Assembly: GCA_021325555.1 (NCBI GenBank)
Contig: JAJPGY010000008.1
Coordinates: forward strand, 38,432-102,431
Reading direction: 5' to 3'
Source: Pseudomonadota bacterium
Lineage (GTDB): Bacteria; Cyanobacteriota; Vampirovibrionia; Obscuribacterales; Obscuribacteraceae
Length of the DNA stretch: 64,000 nt
Numbering within the stretch: the stretch's first letter is position 1; each line of letters begins with the position of its first letter. A program made the position numbers and the translations under genes. The notes below the pieces were generated by a model. That model saw only the letters and a program-made list of their open reading frames with translations. It did no database searches and had not been told where the DNA came from. This document shows, in pieces, positions 26,415 to 35,220 of this stretch.

Positions 26415-26582
26415 ATGTGGTGGAAATACCTTCTCGTTTTCGTTGTTTTCCCGGCTTGCGCCGCGGCTGCGATCTTCGCATTGTCCAACTGGAGCCTGAA
26501 CAAGTTCCTCGAGGACGCGGAAAAGCGGCGGCAAGAGCCCAACCCCAACAAGGACAACTCCCGGCAGAAAGGGGGAAACTGA
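26415..26582 (+). CDS. Tiny membrane protein coupled to the rhomboid gene
   Basis: A 55-aa protein with one N-terminal hydrophobic helix (about 4-24, LLVFVVFPACAAAAIFALS) and a charged C-terminal tail rich in Glu, Lys, Arg and Asn (FLEDAEKRRQEPNPNKDN). It is too short for most gene callers. Its stop (26580-26582) is one base before the rhomboid ATG at 26584, and the rhomboid ribosome binding site lies inside it, so the two are translationally coupled. Its own ribosome binding site is weak (AGGGG). It could be a rhomboid partner or substrate; this is inference. Confidence 0.6.
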   Translation: MWWKYLLVFVVFPACAAAAIFALSNWSLNKFLEDAEKRRQEPNPNKDNSRQKGGN

Positions 26583-26583
26583 T

Positions 26584-27174
26584 ATGAACCGATTTCCGGT
26601 AACCAGAACGCTCATCATGATCAACGTGGCCGTGTTCCTTGCCATGGTGACAGTGGCCGGATTCGGGGCGCTTGTCGAGCCGAATCCGCTCACGCTCTAC
26701 CGCTTCGGCGGCAACCTCGGCGTGGCGACGCTGGGCGGGGGCCAGTACTGGCGCCTCGTCACCTGCATGTTCGTCCATGCCGGCCTGCTGCACATCGCCA
26801 TGAACATGTACTGCCTCTGGTACCTCGGGATGCTTGCCGAGCAGCTCTTCGGCAAGACCAGATACCTGGCCGTCTACTTCATCGCCGGCATCGGCGGCTC
26901 ACTGGCCAGCGCAATCCACAACCCGAACATCATCAGCATCGGCGCCTCCGGCGCCATCTTCGGGGTGGCGGGCGCGCTGTTGGGCTTGCTGCTGGTGAGG
27001 CGCGATCGCTTCTCGCCCGCTGGCCGCAGATCTCTCGTGAACAACATCGGCTTCTTCGTGGTCCTCAACCTGCTTCTCGGGAGCGCGATTCCCGGCATCG
27101 ACATGTCCGCCCACGTCGGCGGGCTGATCGCCGGTTTTCTCTCCGGAGCGGCGCTGTCCGCGATCGCCGACTAG
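26584..27174 (+). CDS. Rhomboid-family intramembrane serine protease
   Basis: A 196-aa six-helix membrane protein. The catalytic dyad is visible: Ser122 in IGASGAIFG and His177 in SAHVGGLIAG. The oxyanion-region His70 and Asn74 are in HIAMNMYCLWYLG, and the L1-loop Arg follows WR. Length is normal for a minimal rhomboid. It cleaves transmembrane segments of substrate proteins. The ribosome binding site GGGGG lies within the tiny membrane protein gene that ends one base before the start. The HAD phosphatase follows 31 bases downstream, so all three probably form one operon. Confidence 0.92.
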   Translation: MNRFPVTRTLIMINVAVFLAMVTVAGFGALVEPNPLTLYRFGGNLGVATLGGGQYWRLVTCMFVHAGLLHIAMNMYCLWYLGMLAEQLFGKTRYLAVYFIAGIGGSLASAIHNPNIISIGASGAIFGVAGALLGLLLVRRDRFSPAGRRSLVNNIGFFVVLNLLLGSAIPGIDMSAHVGGLIAGFLSGAALSAIAD

Positions 27175-27205
27175 CATCTTAAACTCATTACGAAGGGCGG
27201 TTACC

Positions 27206-28423
27206 ATGATTGGATATCTTCCAACCGTGCCGCCGGCCAGGCCGAAGGTTTTCTTCGGGCTGATCGGCGCGTACGTCACCACGTTGCTGGTGACCTGGCT
27301 GCTGCTGCCGGCCTGTGCGACCACCGTCGCGGCGGCCGGCTTCGTCGTCACCGTGGTCGCCGAGCTGGTGGTCGAGTGGCAGGCGACAACCCCTCGCGCC
27401 CTGCTCGAAAGAGCGCGCAGCAAGTTGTACGCCGTAGCAGGCGGCAGCTACGACAGCGACAACGTGCGCCTGGCTCGGCTCACCACCGAGCAGCGAATCG
27501 CCTACTTCCGCTCGCTGGAGTTTCGTGACTGGGTAGCCTCGGAAAAAGCTGCCGGACACGAGGTTTTCTGGCTGCGGGATGTGGACAAGACGCAGGCAGC
27601 CGGTGACATCTTCACGTTTTTCTACCAGTGGCGGTGCGACCACAACAGGTTCACCCCCGAGGGTCTTCAGGCGGTGCAGGCGTTCCTGGCCAGGCACGGC
27701 GGTACAGCCGCTGCCCGCCCGCTGACCGCTAGGCACCCGCAGGAGGCCGTCGACCTGTGGCTGTCCGGGGACAGCGACGGGCCCGGAATCGGCTTGCTCG
27801 ACTTCTGGTCCGGTGTCTACTGGCCGTCACAGATGGGGCTGACCCGTGAGGAGAAGCTCCGTCAGGTGATGGAGTTCGCGCCGCTCTACGCGGAGCGGAT
27901 CTATCCCGGCGTTCCCGAGGAGAATCAGGCGCTCGAGGAGGCCGGCGTCCACGTGGTCATCGTCTCCAACGGTGATCAGGAGCTGGCCATCGCGGTTGCC
28001 CCTCTGCTCGGCATTAAGCCGGGAAACGTCGTCGGCTCCAACCTCGTTTACGGCGAGGACGGCAAGGCCGTCGGAGTCAACCACTCCTACGAGCTGTTCG
28101 ACGAGGACTGGGTCTCTCGGCCACAGCCCGGCAAGCCGCTCAGCTTTCACTACTGGGTTCACACCAACCGCGGTCGCTGGGGCTGGGATCACATCGACGA
28201 CCAGAGGATCGTCATCGCCGGACGGGACGGGGACTCCGCCTCCGCCGACGGTGGCATGATGATCCTCATGGCCCCGGCGGCGCTGGGCAACTTCATGGTC
28301 GACACCCCGGGTGAGCCGGAGCGCCTCCAGAAGTTCTACAGCGTGGCCGCCAAGTACGGCTGGACGCGAGGCCAGTTCTTCACTCTGGTCCCGAGCCCAT
28401 CCAAGCTCGGCGCCAGGCCGTAG
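27206..28423 (+). CDS. Membrane-anchored HAD-superfamily phosphatase
   Basis: A 405-aa protein. One or two hydrophobic segments lie at about 14-55, followed by a HAD hydrolase with motif I LRDVDKT (nucleophile Asp125, Asp127), motif II VIVSNGD (Ser254) and motif IV GRDGDSASADGG. A large helical cap (about 135-240) separates motif I from motif II, as in phosphoserine-phosphatase-like members. It probably removes phosphate from a small molecule at the inner membrane surface; the substrate is unknown. Start ATG 27206 with GGGCGG upstream. Operon partner of the rhomboid. Confidence 0.78.
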   Translation: MIGYLPTVPPARPKVFFGLIGAYVTTLLVTWLLLPACATTVAAAGFVVTVVAELVVEWQATTPRALLERARSKLYAVAGGSYDSDNVRLARLTTEQRIAYFRSLEFRDWVASEKAAGHEVFWLRDVDKTQAAGDIFTFFYQWRCDHNRFTPEGLQAVQAFLARHGGTAAARPLTARHPQEAVDLWLSGDSDGPGIGLLDFWSGVYWPSQMGLTREEKLRQVMEFAPLYAERIYPGVPEENQALEEAGVHVVIVSNGDQELAIAVAPLLGIKPGNVVGSNLVYGEDGKAVGVNHSYELFDEDWVSRPQPGKPLSFHYWVHTNRGRWGWDHIDDQRIVIAGRDGDSASADGGMMILMAPAALGNFMVDTPGEPERLQKFYSVAAKYGWTRGQFFTLVPSPSKLGARP

Positions 28424-28942
28424 TTGGAGGCATTGAACCTGCGGAGCGGAGGGAGCCGGACAGCAGACGACCGCCCCCATGACAACGAGGGCTGTAGCGA
28501 GCGCGACGCCGGCGCCCCCAGGGGATGGCTGGGGCGCTCATTCCGGCCTGCTCGGGATGGCTTTGCACAGCTCGCACGAGCGATCCACTTGCGGAACCAT
28601 CTATCCGCAGATGCCGACATCAGCCTGAAAAACCCCATGTACCTGCGCTAGCTGGCCGGACAGATTCTTCAATTAACTGCGTCAAAGCGCTTCACGAACA
28701 ATGACCTCGATTTGTTTCCAGGATTCCGCCTGTGCTAACAATCGGGAGTTCTCTCTATTACACTCACCCGCGCAAAAGCGCCCAACCACCACAAAGCGGC
28801 TTCAGTCTTTGTCTAACCCGATTGCGCAATCTCTCGCTCGAGAGGTTGTTTGTTTACGACCGCCGGCAATCGGTTCAGGCACTGCTGGGCCGGTTCTCTA
28901 CTAACTCAGCTTCACGCCAACTTTTAGAAAGGAGGCGAGCCT
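28424..28942. other. Intergenic region and leader of the TPM-like gene
   Basis: The frame stays open in phase for 75 codons after the TAG at 28421, but there is no start or ribosome binding site and I do not call a gene. The second half is AT-richer and contains ACCACAAAGCGGCTT at 28788-28802, identical to 19226-19240, so it may be a shared leader or promoter element. Confidence 0.4.
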
Positions 28943-30328
28943 ATGATAGGTCTCATTTTGCTCGGGTCGCTCATCGTGCTGGCGATTGGTGGCATCACCA
29001 ACCTCGTCCTGCACTGGAAGAGTCACGACCTGAGGATTACGACCGAGGAGTTCGTCATCGCCTCGCTGGTTCTGCTTCTGATCGTCATTCCCCTCACCAC
29101 CTGGATCGGGTTCAAGGTCGCGTTCAGCAACAACGTGACCTACAACGAGTTCCGGGGCGGCTACGAGGTGCAGGCGGTCTGGGAGAAGATCCCGCGCAGC
29201 CGCGATGATGGCCGCGGTCACACCTGGGACTGCGACCCCTACGAGGTCTACGTCCCCGAGCAGGGTCACACCGACGACAAGGGCAACTACCACGTCGACG
29301 TGCCTGCTCACTACGAGACGCACTACCATGACTGCCCGTTCGTCACGCAGGAGTGGACCTTCTACATCAGGACCACGCTGGGCGATGTCTATATTGCCCA
29401 GAACAATCTGCCGACGAACCCCGAGGACTACCGCTACGTGTCTCCGGAAGGACACACCAGGCGAGCGCCCGACTACCTGCCTCGAGGCATCCCCATGTTC
29501 TGGCAACGCGCCAAGGACCGTCTCGACCGCAACGAACCGGGACCTGTGACGGTGAGGGCGCAGTACCCGAACTACATCCTGGCCTCGCAGCACACGATCC
29601 TCAAGAAGTACTCGGCGGACATCGCTCGCTACAAGCAGGCGGGGCTGTTCCCCAAGGTGAACTCGCAGATCCATGACATCTACTACGCGGATCGGGTCTA
29701 TCTTGTGGGAGTCAACCCGCCCGGCGACTGGCAGATGTACGCCAACGCCTTCGACGCTGCGCTCGGGATGGAGCTCCAGGGTGACCTTCACCTGGTGATC
29801 GTGGACGCCAACAAGGTTTCCGACCCGGAGAACTACAGCCAGGCGCTCTTCGCCTACTGGCAGTCCCCCGAGTTCGGCAAGGACGCCATCTCCAAGAACA
29901 GCCTCATGGTGGTGCTGGGCACACGCGACGGCAAAACCGTCGAGTGGGCTCGCGCGGCCACCGGCATGCCCGAGGGCAACGAGCGCCTGATCATCGACAT
30001 ACATGACCAGATGCCCGGCACGCCGCTCGATGCGGCCAGCGTTCTCGGACCGCCCAGAGGCGAGCTGTATGCGGACGGCGGCAAGACCTACGTCCGCGTC
30101 GTTCACTCGCAGGGCAAGCTGGACCAGATTGTCTTCGGTCCGGACAAGTTCCAGCGGGTGCACATGAAGGACTACAGCTACCTCATCCACGAAATCCAGC
30201 CGACAACCGGCCAGGAGATCTGGATCCTGGTGGTGATCTCGCTGTTCGGCTGCATCGCCTGGGGCATCTGCATCGCCATCGGCGCACCGGCATACCGCAG
30301 CTACAGCGGGCGGTATCCGGGGTACTGA
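28943..30328 (+). CDS. Membrane protein with TPM-like central domain
   Basis: A 461-aa protein with two N-terminal membrane helices (about 2-23 and 40-62), a large extracytoplasmic region and one C-terminal helix (about 425-447). Residues about 255-340 (MYANAFDAALGMELQGDLHL, then an AISKNSLMVVLGTRDGKTVEWARA stretch) resemble a TPM domain, which in other bacteria is paired with LemA and has phosphatase or chaperone-like roles in photosystem or membrane-protein repair. The resemblance is moderate, but the two LemA-like genes directly downstream support it. The first extracytoplasmic part (about 65-160) is rich in His, Tyr and Asp and may bind metal. The ribosome binding site AAAGGAGG is strong. 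Confidence 0.65.
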   Translation: MIGLILLGSLIVLAIGGITNLVLHWKSHDLRITTEEFVIASLVLLLIVIPLTTWIGFKVAFSNNVTYNEFRGGYEVQAVWEKIPRSRDDGRGHTWDCDPYEVYVPEQGHTDDKGNYHVDVPAHYETHYHDCPFVTQEWTFYIRTTLGDVYIAQNNLPTNPEDYRYVSPEGHTRRAPDYLPRGIPMFWQRAKDRLDRNEPGPVTVRAQYPNYILASQHTILKKYSADIARYKQAGLFPKVNSQIHDIYYADRVYLVGVNPPGDWQMYANAFDAALGMELQGDLHLVIVDANKVSDPENYSQALFAYWQSPEFGKDAISKNSLMVVLGTRDGKTVEWARAATGMPEGNERLIIDIHDQMPGTPLDAASVLGPPRGELYADGGKTYVRVVHSQGKLDQIVFGPDKFQRVHMKDYSYLIHEIQPTTGQEIWILVVISLFGCIAWGICIAIGAPAYRSYSGRYPGY

Positions 30329-30412
30329 CACTCGCTCAACAGGGGGCGGCCGCGAGCTTACCCCATCACTCTCAACCTGGCGCCCCAAGTGCGCCACAGG
30401 AGAATTGTGCCT

Positions 30413-31075
30413 ATGAACATGGACAACTTTCTGGATTGGATCCAGAAACCCAAGGTCGCCATCGCGCTTATCAGCGTGCTCGCTGTTCTGGTCGCGACCG
30501 GCGTGGTAATCGGCACCTACGTGAGCGTCCGCAACGAGGGTCGCTCGCAGGAGCTGGCGATGAACGCCCAGTGGAACAGGATGCAGATCAACTACGGGCA
30601 GTTCCGCACCGGCTTCTTTGACAAGCTGGCCATCGCCCGCGAGAAGCGCGACGCCATGGACAAGATCCTGGTGGACGCGGTCTCCGGACGCTACGACAAG
30701 GCCGGTCAGGAAGGCACCGTCGACAGCAAGGCTGTCTTCTCAGCAATCGCCGAAGCCTACCCCGACATCAAGGGGCTCAACATCTTCGACGAGCTGATCA
30801 AGGACATCCAGGCAGGACGCGAGCGGTTCGCCAAGGACCAGGAGCAGATGCAGGACAGGGTGCGGTCGTACAACGACTGGCGCACTACCGGCAGCTTCCT
30901 CCACCCGGCATTCGTTCGCTGGGCTGGCTTCCCGTCCAGCATGCTGGAGGTGAAGGTCAACGGCAAGGAGTACCACGGTCAGGCAGCCCTGGACATCATG
31001 GCGCGCCCGATCGTCGGAGCCGACACCAACCAGATCTTCGACAGCGGCGTCGACCAGCCGGTAACCGGCAAGTAA
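30413..31075 (+). CDS. LemA-like membrane protein, copy 1
   Basis: A 220-aa protein with a single N-terminal membrane helix (about 14-36) and an extracytoplasmic helical bundle. LemA features are visible: FSAIAEAYPDIKGL, a long helix with FAKDQEQMQDRVRSYNDW, then the FPSSMLEV end. LemA proteins are four-helix-bundle membrane proteins of uncertain role, often next to TPM proteins. The C-terminal VNGKEYHGQAALDIMARPIV segment is shared with the next gene. A GTG at 30407 is an alternative start; I prefer the ATG at 30413 after AGGAGA. The two tandem copies are about 55-60% identical by eye. Confidence 0.8.
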   Translation: MNMDNFLDWIQKPKVAIALISVLAVLVATGVVIGTYVSVRNEGRSQELAMNAQWNRMQINYGQFRTGFFDKLAIAREKRDAMDKILVDAVSGRYDKAGQEGTVDSKAVFSAIAEAYPDIKGLNIFDELIKDIQAGRERFAKDQEQMQDRVRSYNDWRTTGSFLHPAFVRWAGFPSSMLEVKVNGKEYHGQAALDIMARPIVGADTNQIFDSGVDQPVTGK

Positions 31076-31226
31076 GCGGCGTGCAGGGGCCGCGGGCAGC
31101 TCCAACGAGACACGCGGCTCGGTTTCCTACCCGGTTCAACCGGGGCTTCCGGCACTTCGCCATGGCAGCCCCAGGTCTCAGTCCGGCTCGCACCGCGAGC
31201 CAATCTCCAAACGAAAGGGTAAACAT

Positions 31227-31862
31227 ATGAAGAAGCTCATCGTTCTGGGCGTCATCCTGGGCGGCATCCTGCTGTCCGCGATGTACGTCATCAGCCTGTA
31301 CACCACCACGCGCAACGAGGGGCGGCACGAGGAACTCGCGTTGACCGCCAAGTACAAGGCCGTCATGGTCTCCTACGGCCAGGACCGCCTCGCCTTCACG
31401 GACCAGCTCGGCATCGCCCGCGAGAAGCGCGACGCCATGGACAAGATCCTCGTCGACGCCGTCGCCGGCCGCTACAACAAGCCGGGTAGCCCGCAGGTCG
31501 ACAACGGCAAGTTCTTCTCGGCGATCAAGGAAGCGTATCCGGACATCTCCGGGGTCGGCATCTACGACAAGATCCTGGACTTCGTCACCAAGATGCGCAA
31601 CAAGTTCGCCACCGACCAGACCCAGATCCAGAACATGGTGAGGGACTACAACGAGTGGCGGACCACCGGCAGCTTCCTGCACCCCTGGATCGTGAACCTC
31701 TGCGGGTTCCCGTCCGACTCGCTCGAGGTGATCGTCAACGGCAAGACCTACCACGGCAAGGAAGCGCTGGACATGATGTCGCGTCCGATCGTCGGCAGCG
31801 ACACCAACCAGATCTTCGACTCCGGCACCGATCAGCCGGTGATGCCGACCAACAACAAGTAA
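31227..31862 (+). CDS. LemA-like membrane protein, copy 2
   Basis: A 211-aa tandem paralogue of the preceding gene. It has an N-terminal membrane helix (about 3-25), then the same AIAREKRDAMDKILVDAV-type core, the FFSAIKEAYPDISGV helix, DYNEWRTTGSFLHPW and the shared C-terminal block SRPIVGSDTNQIFDSG. Such close duplicates probably form a hetero-oligomer or are differentially expressed. Start ATG 31227 follows AAAGGG. A long terminator lies downstream and closes the TPM-LemA-LemA unit. Confidence 0.82.
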   Translation: MKKLIVLGVILGGILLSAMYVISLYTTTRNEGRHEELALTAKYKAVMVSYGQDRLAFTDQLGIAREKRDAMDKILVDAVAGRYNKPGSPQVDNGKFFSAIKEAYPDISGVGIYDKILDFVTKMRNKFATDQTQIQNMVRDYNEWRTTGSFLHPWIVNLCGFPSDSLEVIVNGKTYHGKEALDMMSRPIVGSDTNQIFDSGTDQPVMPTNNK

Positions 31863-31928
31863 CCCGCTCCCGGGAAGGCTGAACACCGTCGGTGATATCA
31901 GCCTCCTGACGTCGAAGCGTCGACTTCG

Positions 31929-31985
31929 GCGAAGGCCGCACGCGGCGGGCGCAAGCTCACCCGTACGGCCTTCGCTTATCTTTTT
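31929..31985 (+). terminator. Rho-independent terminator
   Basis: GCGAAGGCCG pairs with CGGCCTTCGC, with further pairing inside the loop, followed by TTATCTTTTT. It closes the TPM-LemA operon. Confidence 0.82.
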
Positions 31986-32130
31986 GCCACTTGCCTCTAA
32001 AGATGACGCAGGGGAGATTGAAACCCTCCTTGCTGAGCTATCTTTTTAGGCTTTTGAATAACTATATCGTATAGCATCCTACCCCACAATTGAAGGCTGC
32101 CGGGGTGTCGGCTCGCTTGTGGAATTAGTT

Positions 32131-33525
32131 TCAGTGGACCTTTCCCATGAGCCTGCGCACGAGGGGGGTGAGCAAAGCAAGAATCCCGGCGGCGGTAAAC
32201 ATGCTTGCGGCCATGCCACCAAACAGCCTGGCCAGCAGAGTCGGGTCGTGCGCATCAAAGAAGCCGCTCAGGTAGCCGGCCAAATAGTTGCCCAGAGCCG
32301 TGCCCAGGAACCAGACGCCCATCGTAAGCCCGACCATGCGCTGCGGCGCCAGCTTGGTCACCGTGCTCAGCCCCACCGGACTCAGACACAGCTCGCCGCA
32401 CACCTCCAGCAGATAGACGGAAAAGAGCCACCATATGCTCACCCTGCCGCCGGCGGCAAGCAGGGATGCGGGAACCATAATCGCGATTCCCAGCCCGAGC
32501 AGCAGAAGCCCCAGGCTGAACTTGGCCGGGCTGGACGGTTGCCGCTTGCCCAGACGCACCCAGAGCATGGAGAAAGCCGGCGCCAGGAGGATGACGAAGA
32601 CGGGATCGAGGGTCTGGAACCAACTGGAAGGGAACGGCCAGCCGAATATCTCGGTGCGCGTCAGCCGGTCGGCAAAGAGGTTGAGCGAGGAGCCCCCCTG
32701 CTCGTAAACCGCCCAGAAGATCATGTTGAAGAAGAAAAGAACCGCCATCGCCCCGATACGTTTCCACTCCTCGCCCGTGAGCGGCTCCCGGCTTTCGACG
32801 CCACCGGGGGCAAGACGCGCCGGTTTCCCGCCCACGTGGGCTATCCGCCTGCCACCGGCCACGTACTGCACCAGCCCAAGCGCCATGCCCACTCCGGCAG
32901 CCGCGAACCCCCAGTGCCAGCTTGCATGGGGATCCATGCCCGCCGCAGCCAGCACCGACCGGAACTGGCGGCTCTGCGCCAGGAAGCCGCAAACAAGCGG
33001 TGCCAGCGCCGCGCCAATGTTAATGCCCATGTAGAAGATCGAGAAACCGGCGTCGCGCCGCGGGTCGTCCTCCGAATACAGGCTGCCCAGCATGGCCGAT
33101 ATGTTCGGCTTCAGAAATGCGGTGCCGGCAACGATCAGGCACAGGCCCGCATAGAAGAAAGGCAGCGTGGGCACTGCCAGGGAAAAGTGCCCGAGGGCAA
33201 TTATGATGCCGCCGACGAGGACAGAGAGCCTGGCCCCCAGGAAACGGTCGGCAACGTAGCCGCCCGGAATGGAGCCCAGGTAGACGGACATGGTGTATAT
33301 GCCGTAAATAGTCGCGGCTGTCCGCGTTGTGAAGCCGAGACCGCCGTCGGCCACGGCTGCCACCATATACAGTATGAGAATCGCCCGCATCCCGTAGTAG
33401 CTGAAACGCTCCCACAGCTCCGTAAAAAAGAGCGTGGTCAGGCCCTGCGGATGGCCGCACAGGCCGCCCGTATGCAGGGCGCTGTCAAGCTCAGGAGATG
33501 CCTTCACGGTCGCATGCATTTTCAT
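32131..33525 (-). CDS. Proton-dependent oligopeptide transporter (POT/PTR2)
   Basis: A 464-aa inner-membrane protein with about 13-14 hydrophobic segments. The family signatures are present: [15 protein letters not shown] (the ExxERFxYYG proton-coupling motif) near the N-terminus, the MFS loop [12 protein letters not shown], and the PTR2 signature-like GSIPGGY and [11 protein letters not shown] segments. It imports di- and tripeptides with H+. Start ATG 33525 lacks a clear ribosome binding site, so the exact start is uncertain (upstream open frame to 33585). It is divergent from the small membrane protein gene at 33683 and fits the peptide-use theme of the window. Confidence 0.9.
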   Translation of the reverse strand: MKMHATVKASPELDSALHTGGLCGHPQGLTTLFFTELWERFSYYGMRAILILYMVAAVADGGLGFTTRTAATIYGIYTMSVYLGSIPGGYVADRFLGARLSVLVGGIIIALGHFSLAVPTLPFFYAGLCLIVAGTAFLKPNISAMLGSLYSEDDPRRDAGFSIFYMGINIGAALAPLVCGFLAQSRQFRSVLAAAGMDPHASWHWGFAAAGVGMALGLVQYVAGGRRIAHVGGKPARLAPGGVESREPLTGEEWKRIGAMAVLFFFNMIFWAVYEQGGSSLNLFADRLTRTEIFGWPFPSSWFQTLDPVFVILLAPAFSMLWVRLGKRQPSSPAKFSLGLLLLGLGIAIMVPASLLAAGGRVSIWWLFSVYLLEVCGELCLSPVGLSTVTKLAPQRMVGLTMGVWFLGTALGNYLAGYLSGFFDAHDPTLLARLFGGMAASMFTAAGILALLTPLVRRLMGKVH

Positions 33526-33682
33526 AACGCCAGGGGTGCGCCGGCACGATCCACAGCGAATTGCCGCCCTGCCGAGGGCCGACAACGGCGCTGTCGCGAC
33601 TGCCGAGCAACTATGCTACCCGGATCCGTGCCGGCCGGGCAAGCTTGACTGATGCACTATAATGCTGCCGGGAGGAAGCGCC

Positions 33683-34069
33683 GTGATCAGATTTGTGCTC
33701 AGGATTGCCCTTGTGGCGGCAGCCGTCGCCTACGCGCTCCCCGATGTATCGGGCATCAAGTTCCACGGTGACGCCGTGGCGGCCCTCGCGACATCGCTCG
33801 TCTTCAACGTGGTCTTTCTGGGGCTCGAGTGGTTGCTCGGGGTCATCGTTCTTGGAATCAATATCGGCACGCTGGGGCTCGGCGTCATCATTACCAGCGG
33901 GCTCAAGTTCGTGGCCAGCCTCCTGGCACCATCGGCGGCACTATATGGAACCTCCCAGCTCCTGCCGAAATTCATCCAGGTTTCCCACTACTACCCGAAC
34001 GCCATTGTGGCCGGCCTGGTCCTCGGCGGGCTCCTGTGGGTAACGGTTCCGCAGAACAAGAAGCGTTAG
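33683..34069 (+). CDS. Small four-helix membrane protein (phage-holin-IV/YvlD-like)
   Basis: A 128-aa protein with four hydrophobic segments (about 3-22, 35-58, 62-85 and 105-123). The length and the GIxxxxxxLGLGVIITSGLKF-type loop resemble membrane proteins annotated as YvlD or phage holin family 4, but the match is weak. The GTG at 33683 is preceded by GGGAGG with a seven-base gap, much better than the ATG at 33662. The function is unknown. Confidence 0.65.
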   Translation: MIRFVLRIALVAAAVAYALPDVSGIKFHGDAVAALATSLVFNVVFLGLEWLLGVIVLGINIGTLGLGVIITSGLKFVASLLAPSAALYGTSQLLPKFIQVSHYYPNAIVAGLVLGGLLWVTVPQNKKR

Positions 34070-34249
34070 CGGGGGATTAAGGCCGGGTCGAGCCCAGGGT
34101 TTACCCTGAACCTTCCCCCCGGCCAGGAACCTGCCCTGCCTGCCTTCGTCGACAAGGGCGTGCCCGGCCGTCGGACACGGTCGACGCACCGAATTTGTTC
34201 GAGCCGTTCTATGACATCAGCGCTACTGCGCATCGTCGAGGTAATTTCA

Positions 34250-34693
34250 ATGTCCGAGTACGACACGCAATTTCCCGTAGAGGAAAGTTTGCCGGGAGAC
34301 ATAGCGAACTTCGTGTTCGACATGAGCTTCCGCCAGATTCTCGTTGGCGACTACGTCGTTCTGCCCTGCTTCAACTCCATAGTCGACCGCGGCATGGTCG
34401 TCGGGGTGGTGGGCAGCACCTGCGAGTTCGTCATCTTGAGCCCGGAGACCGGCATCCCCGAGAGCTTCGTGCTCGATCTCAAGCACCCCGATCCGCGCAC
34501 GGGGGTCTTCGGGCGCTACGGCTATCTGGGCGTCCGGGTCGTGGCTCGCAAGGGCGAGCCGGCGGCGAGGGACTTCGCCCGCCAGCTCATTGGTGCCTGC
34601 CGCGAGATCGCCCACCAGGCGCCAAAGTTCAACCCATTCATGGTCACTCAAGCCCGGGCGCGGGCCGAATTTCTGCAGACGCTTTTGAACTAG
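34250..34693 (+). CDS. Hypothetical soluble protein
   Basis: A 147-aa protein without signal or membrane segments. The first two thirds look beta-rich (ILVGDYVVLPCFNSIVDRG, then VVGVVGSTCEFVILS), suggestive of a small beta-barrel or OB/SH3-like fold; the last third is helical (REIAHQAPKFNPFMVTQARA). I do not recognise a family. Start ATG 34250 follows GAGGT. A perfect terminator lies directly downstream, so this is the end of its transcript. Confidence 0.72.
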   Translation: MSEYDTQFPVEESLPGDIANFVFDMSFRQILVGDYVVLPCFNSIVDRGMVVGVVGSTCEFVILSPETGIPESFVLDLKHPDPRTGVFGRYGYLGVRVVARKGEPAARDFARQLIGACREIAHQAPKFNPFMVTQARARAEFLQTLLN

Positions 34694-34720
34694 GCAAGGA
34701 GGTGGCGGAATGCCGGCCGG

Positions 34721-34754
34721 GGAGGGATCGCCTGAGGCGATCCCTCCTTTTTTT
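34721..34754 (+). terminator. Rho-independent terminator
   Basis: A perfect 12-bp stem GGAGGGATCGCC/GGCGATCCCTCC with loop TGA, followed by TTTTTTT. Confidence 0.92.
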
Positions 34755-35220
34755 CATCACCCGCCCCGGCTCGTGTAACTGCGCTAACCGTCACGCCGCC
34801 GCCTCATACGTGATTGCCGCAAGCGGTTTCGGGCGCTCTGGGAGCCATTTTTTGCCAACTCGCCACCCCAAAAAATATCCGGATTGTCACCCGAGACCAG
34901 CACCACCAGCACGTGACAACGATCCCGTATAGCCATGGCATGACCGTTCTCCTTGCTTCTCGGCTCGTTCCTCGAACTCCCACAAGGGTTAAGCACTTCT
35001 TGCAATTCAAGAGGTCCAATGTCTAGGTTTGAGTCCTACTTCTTTTCATTACCGATTCAAAGCGGAAGCAAAAGCAAACCACTGAATCCCTGAACCAATC
35101 GCCCACGCCGGCTTCACTCTCCTTCCAGCGCCAAAGTGCCTGGGGCAAGTGACTCCGGCGTTTGCTTTCGGTCGGCAATTTCGCCGCCAACCGGTCAATC
35201 CGGCACGGAGGACAGACCAT
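34755..35220. other. Intergenic region before the adenylate kinase gene
   Basis: Short frames on both strands lack ribosome binding sites. The AT-richer parts (34840-34890 and 35020-35090) may hold the promoter of the adenylate kinase operon. Nothing else is recognised. Confidence 0.4.

Noticed and set aside
28424..28651. 75-codon frame in phase after the HAD phosphatase TAG stop
   Set aside because: There is no start, no ribosome binding site and no family resemblance; in-phase openness alone is not evidence of readthrough.
34804..35026. Overlapping 70-codon frames on both strands before adk
   Set aside because: Neither has a ribosome binding site or recognisable sequence; they mirror each other.
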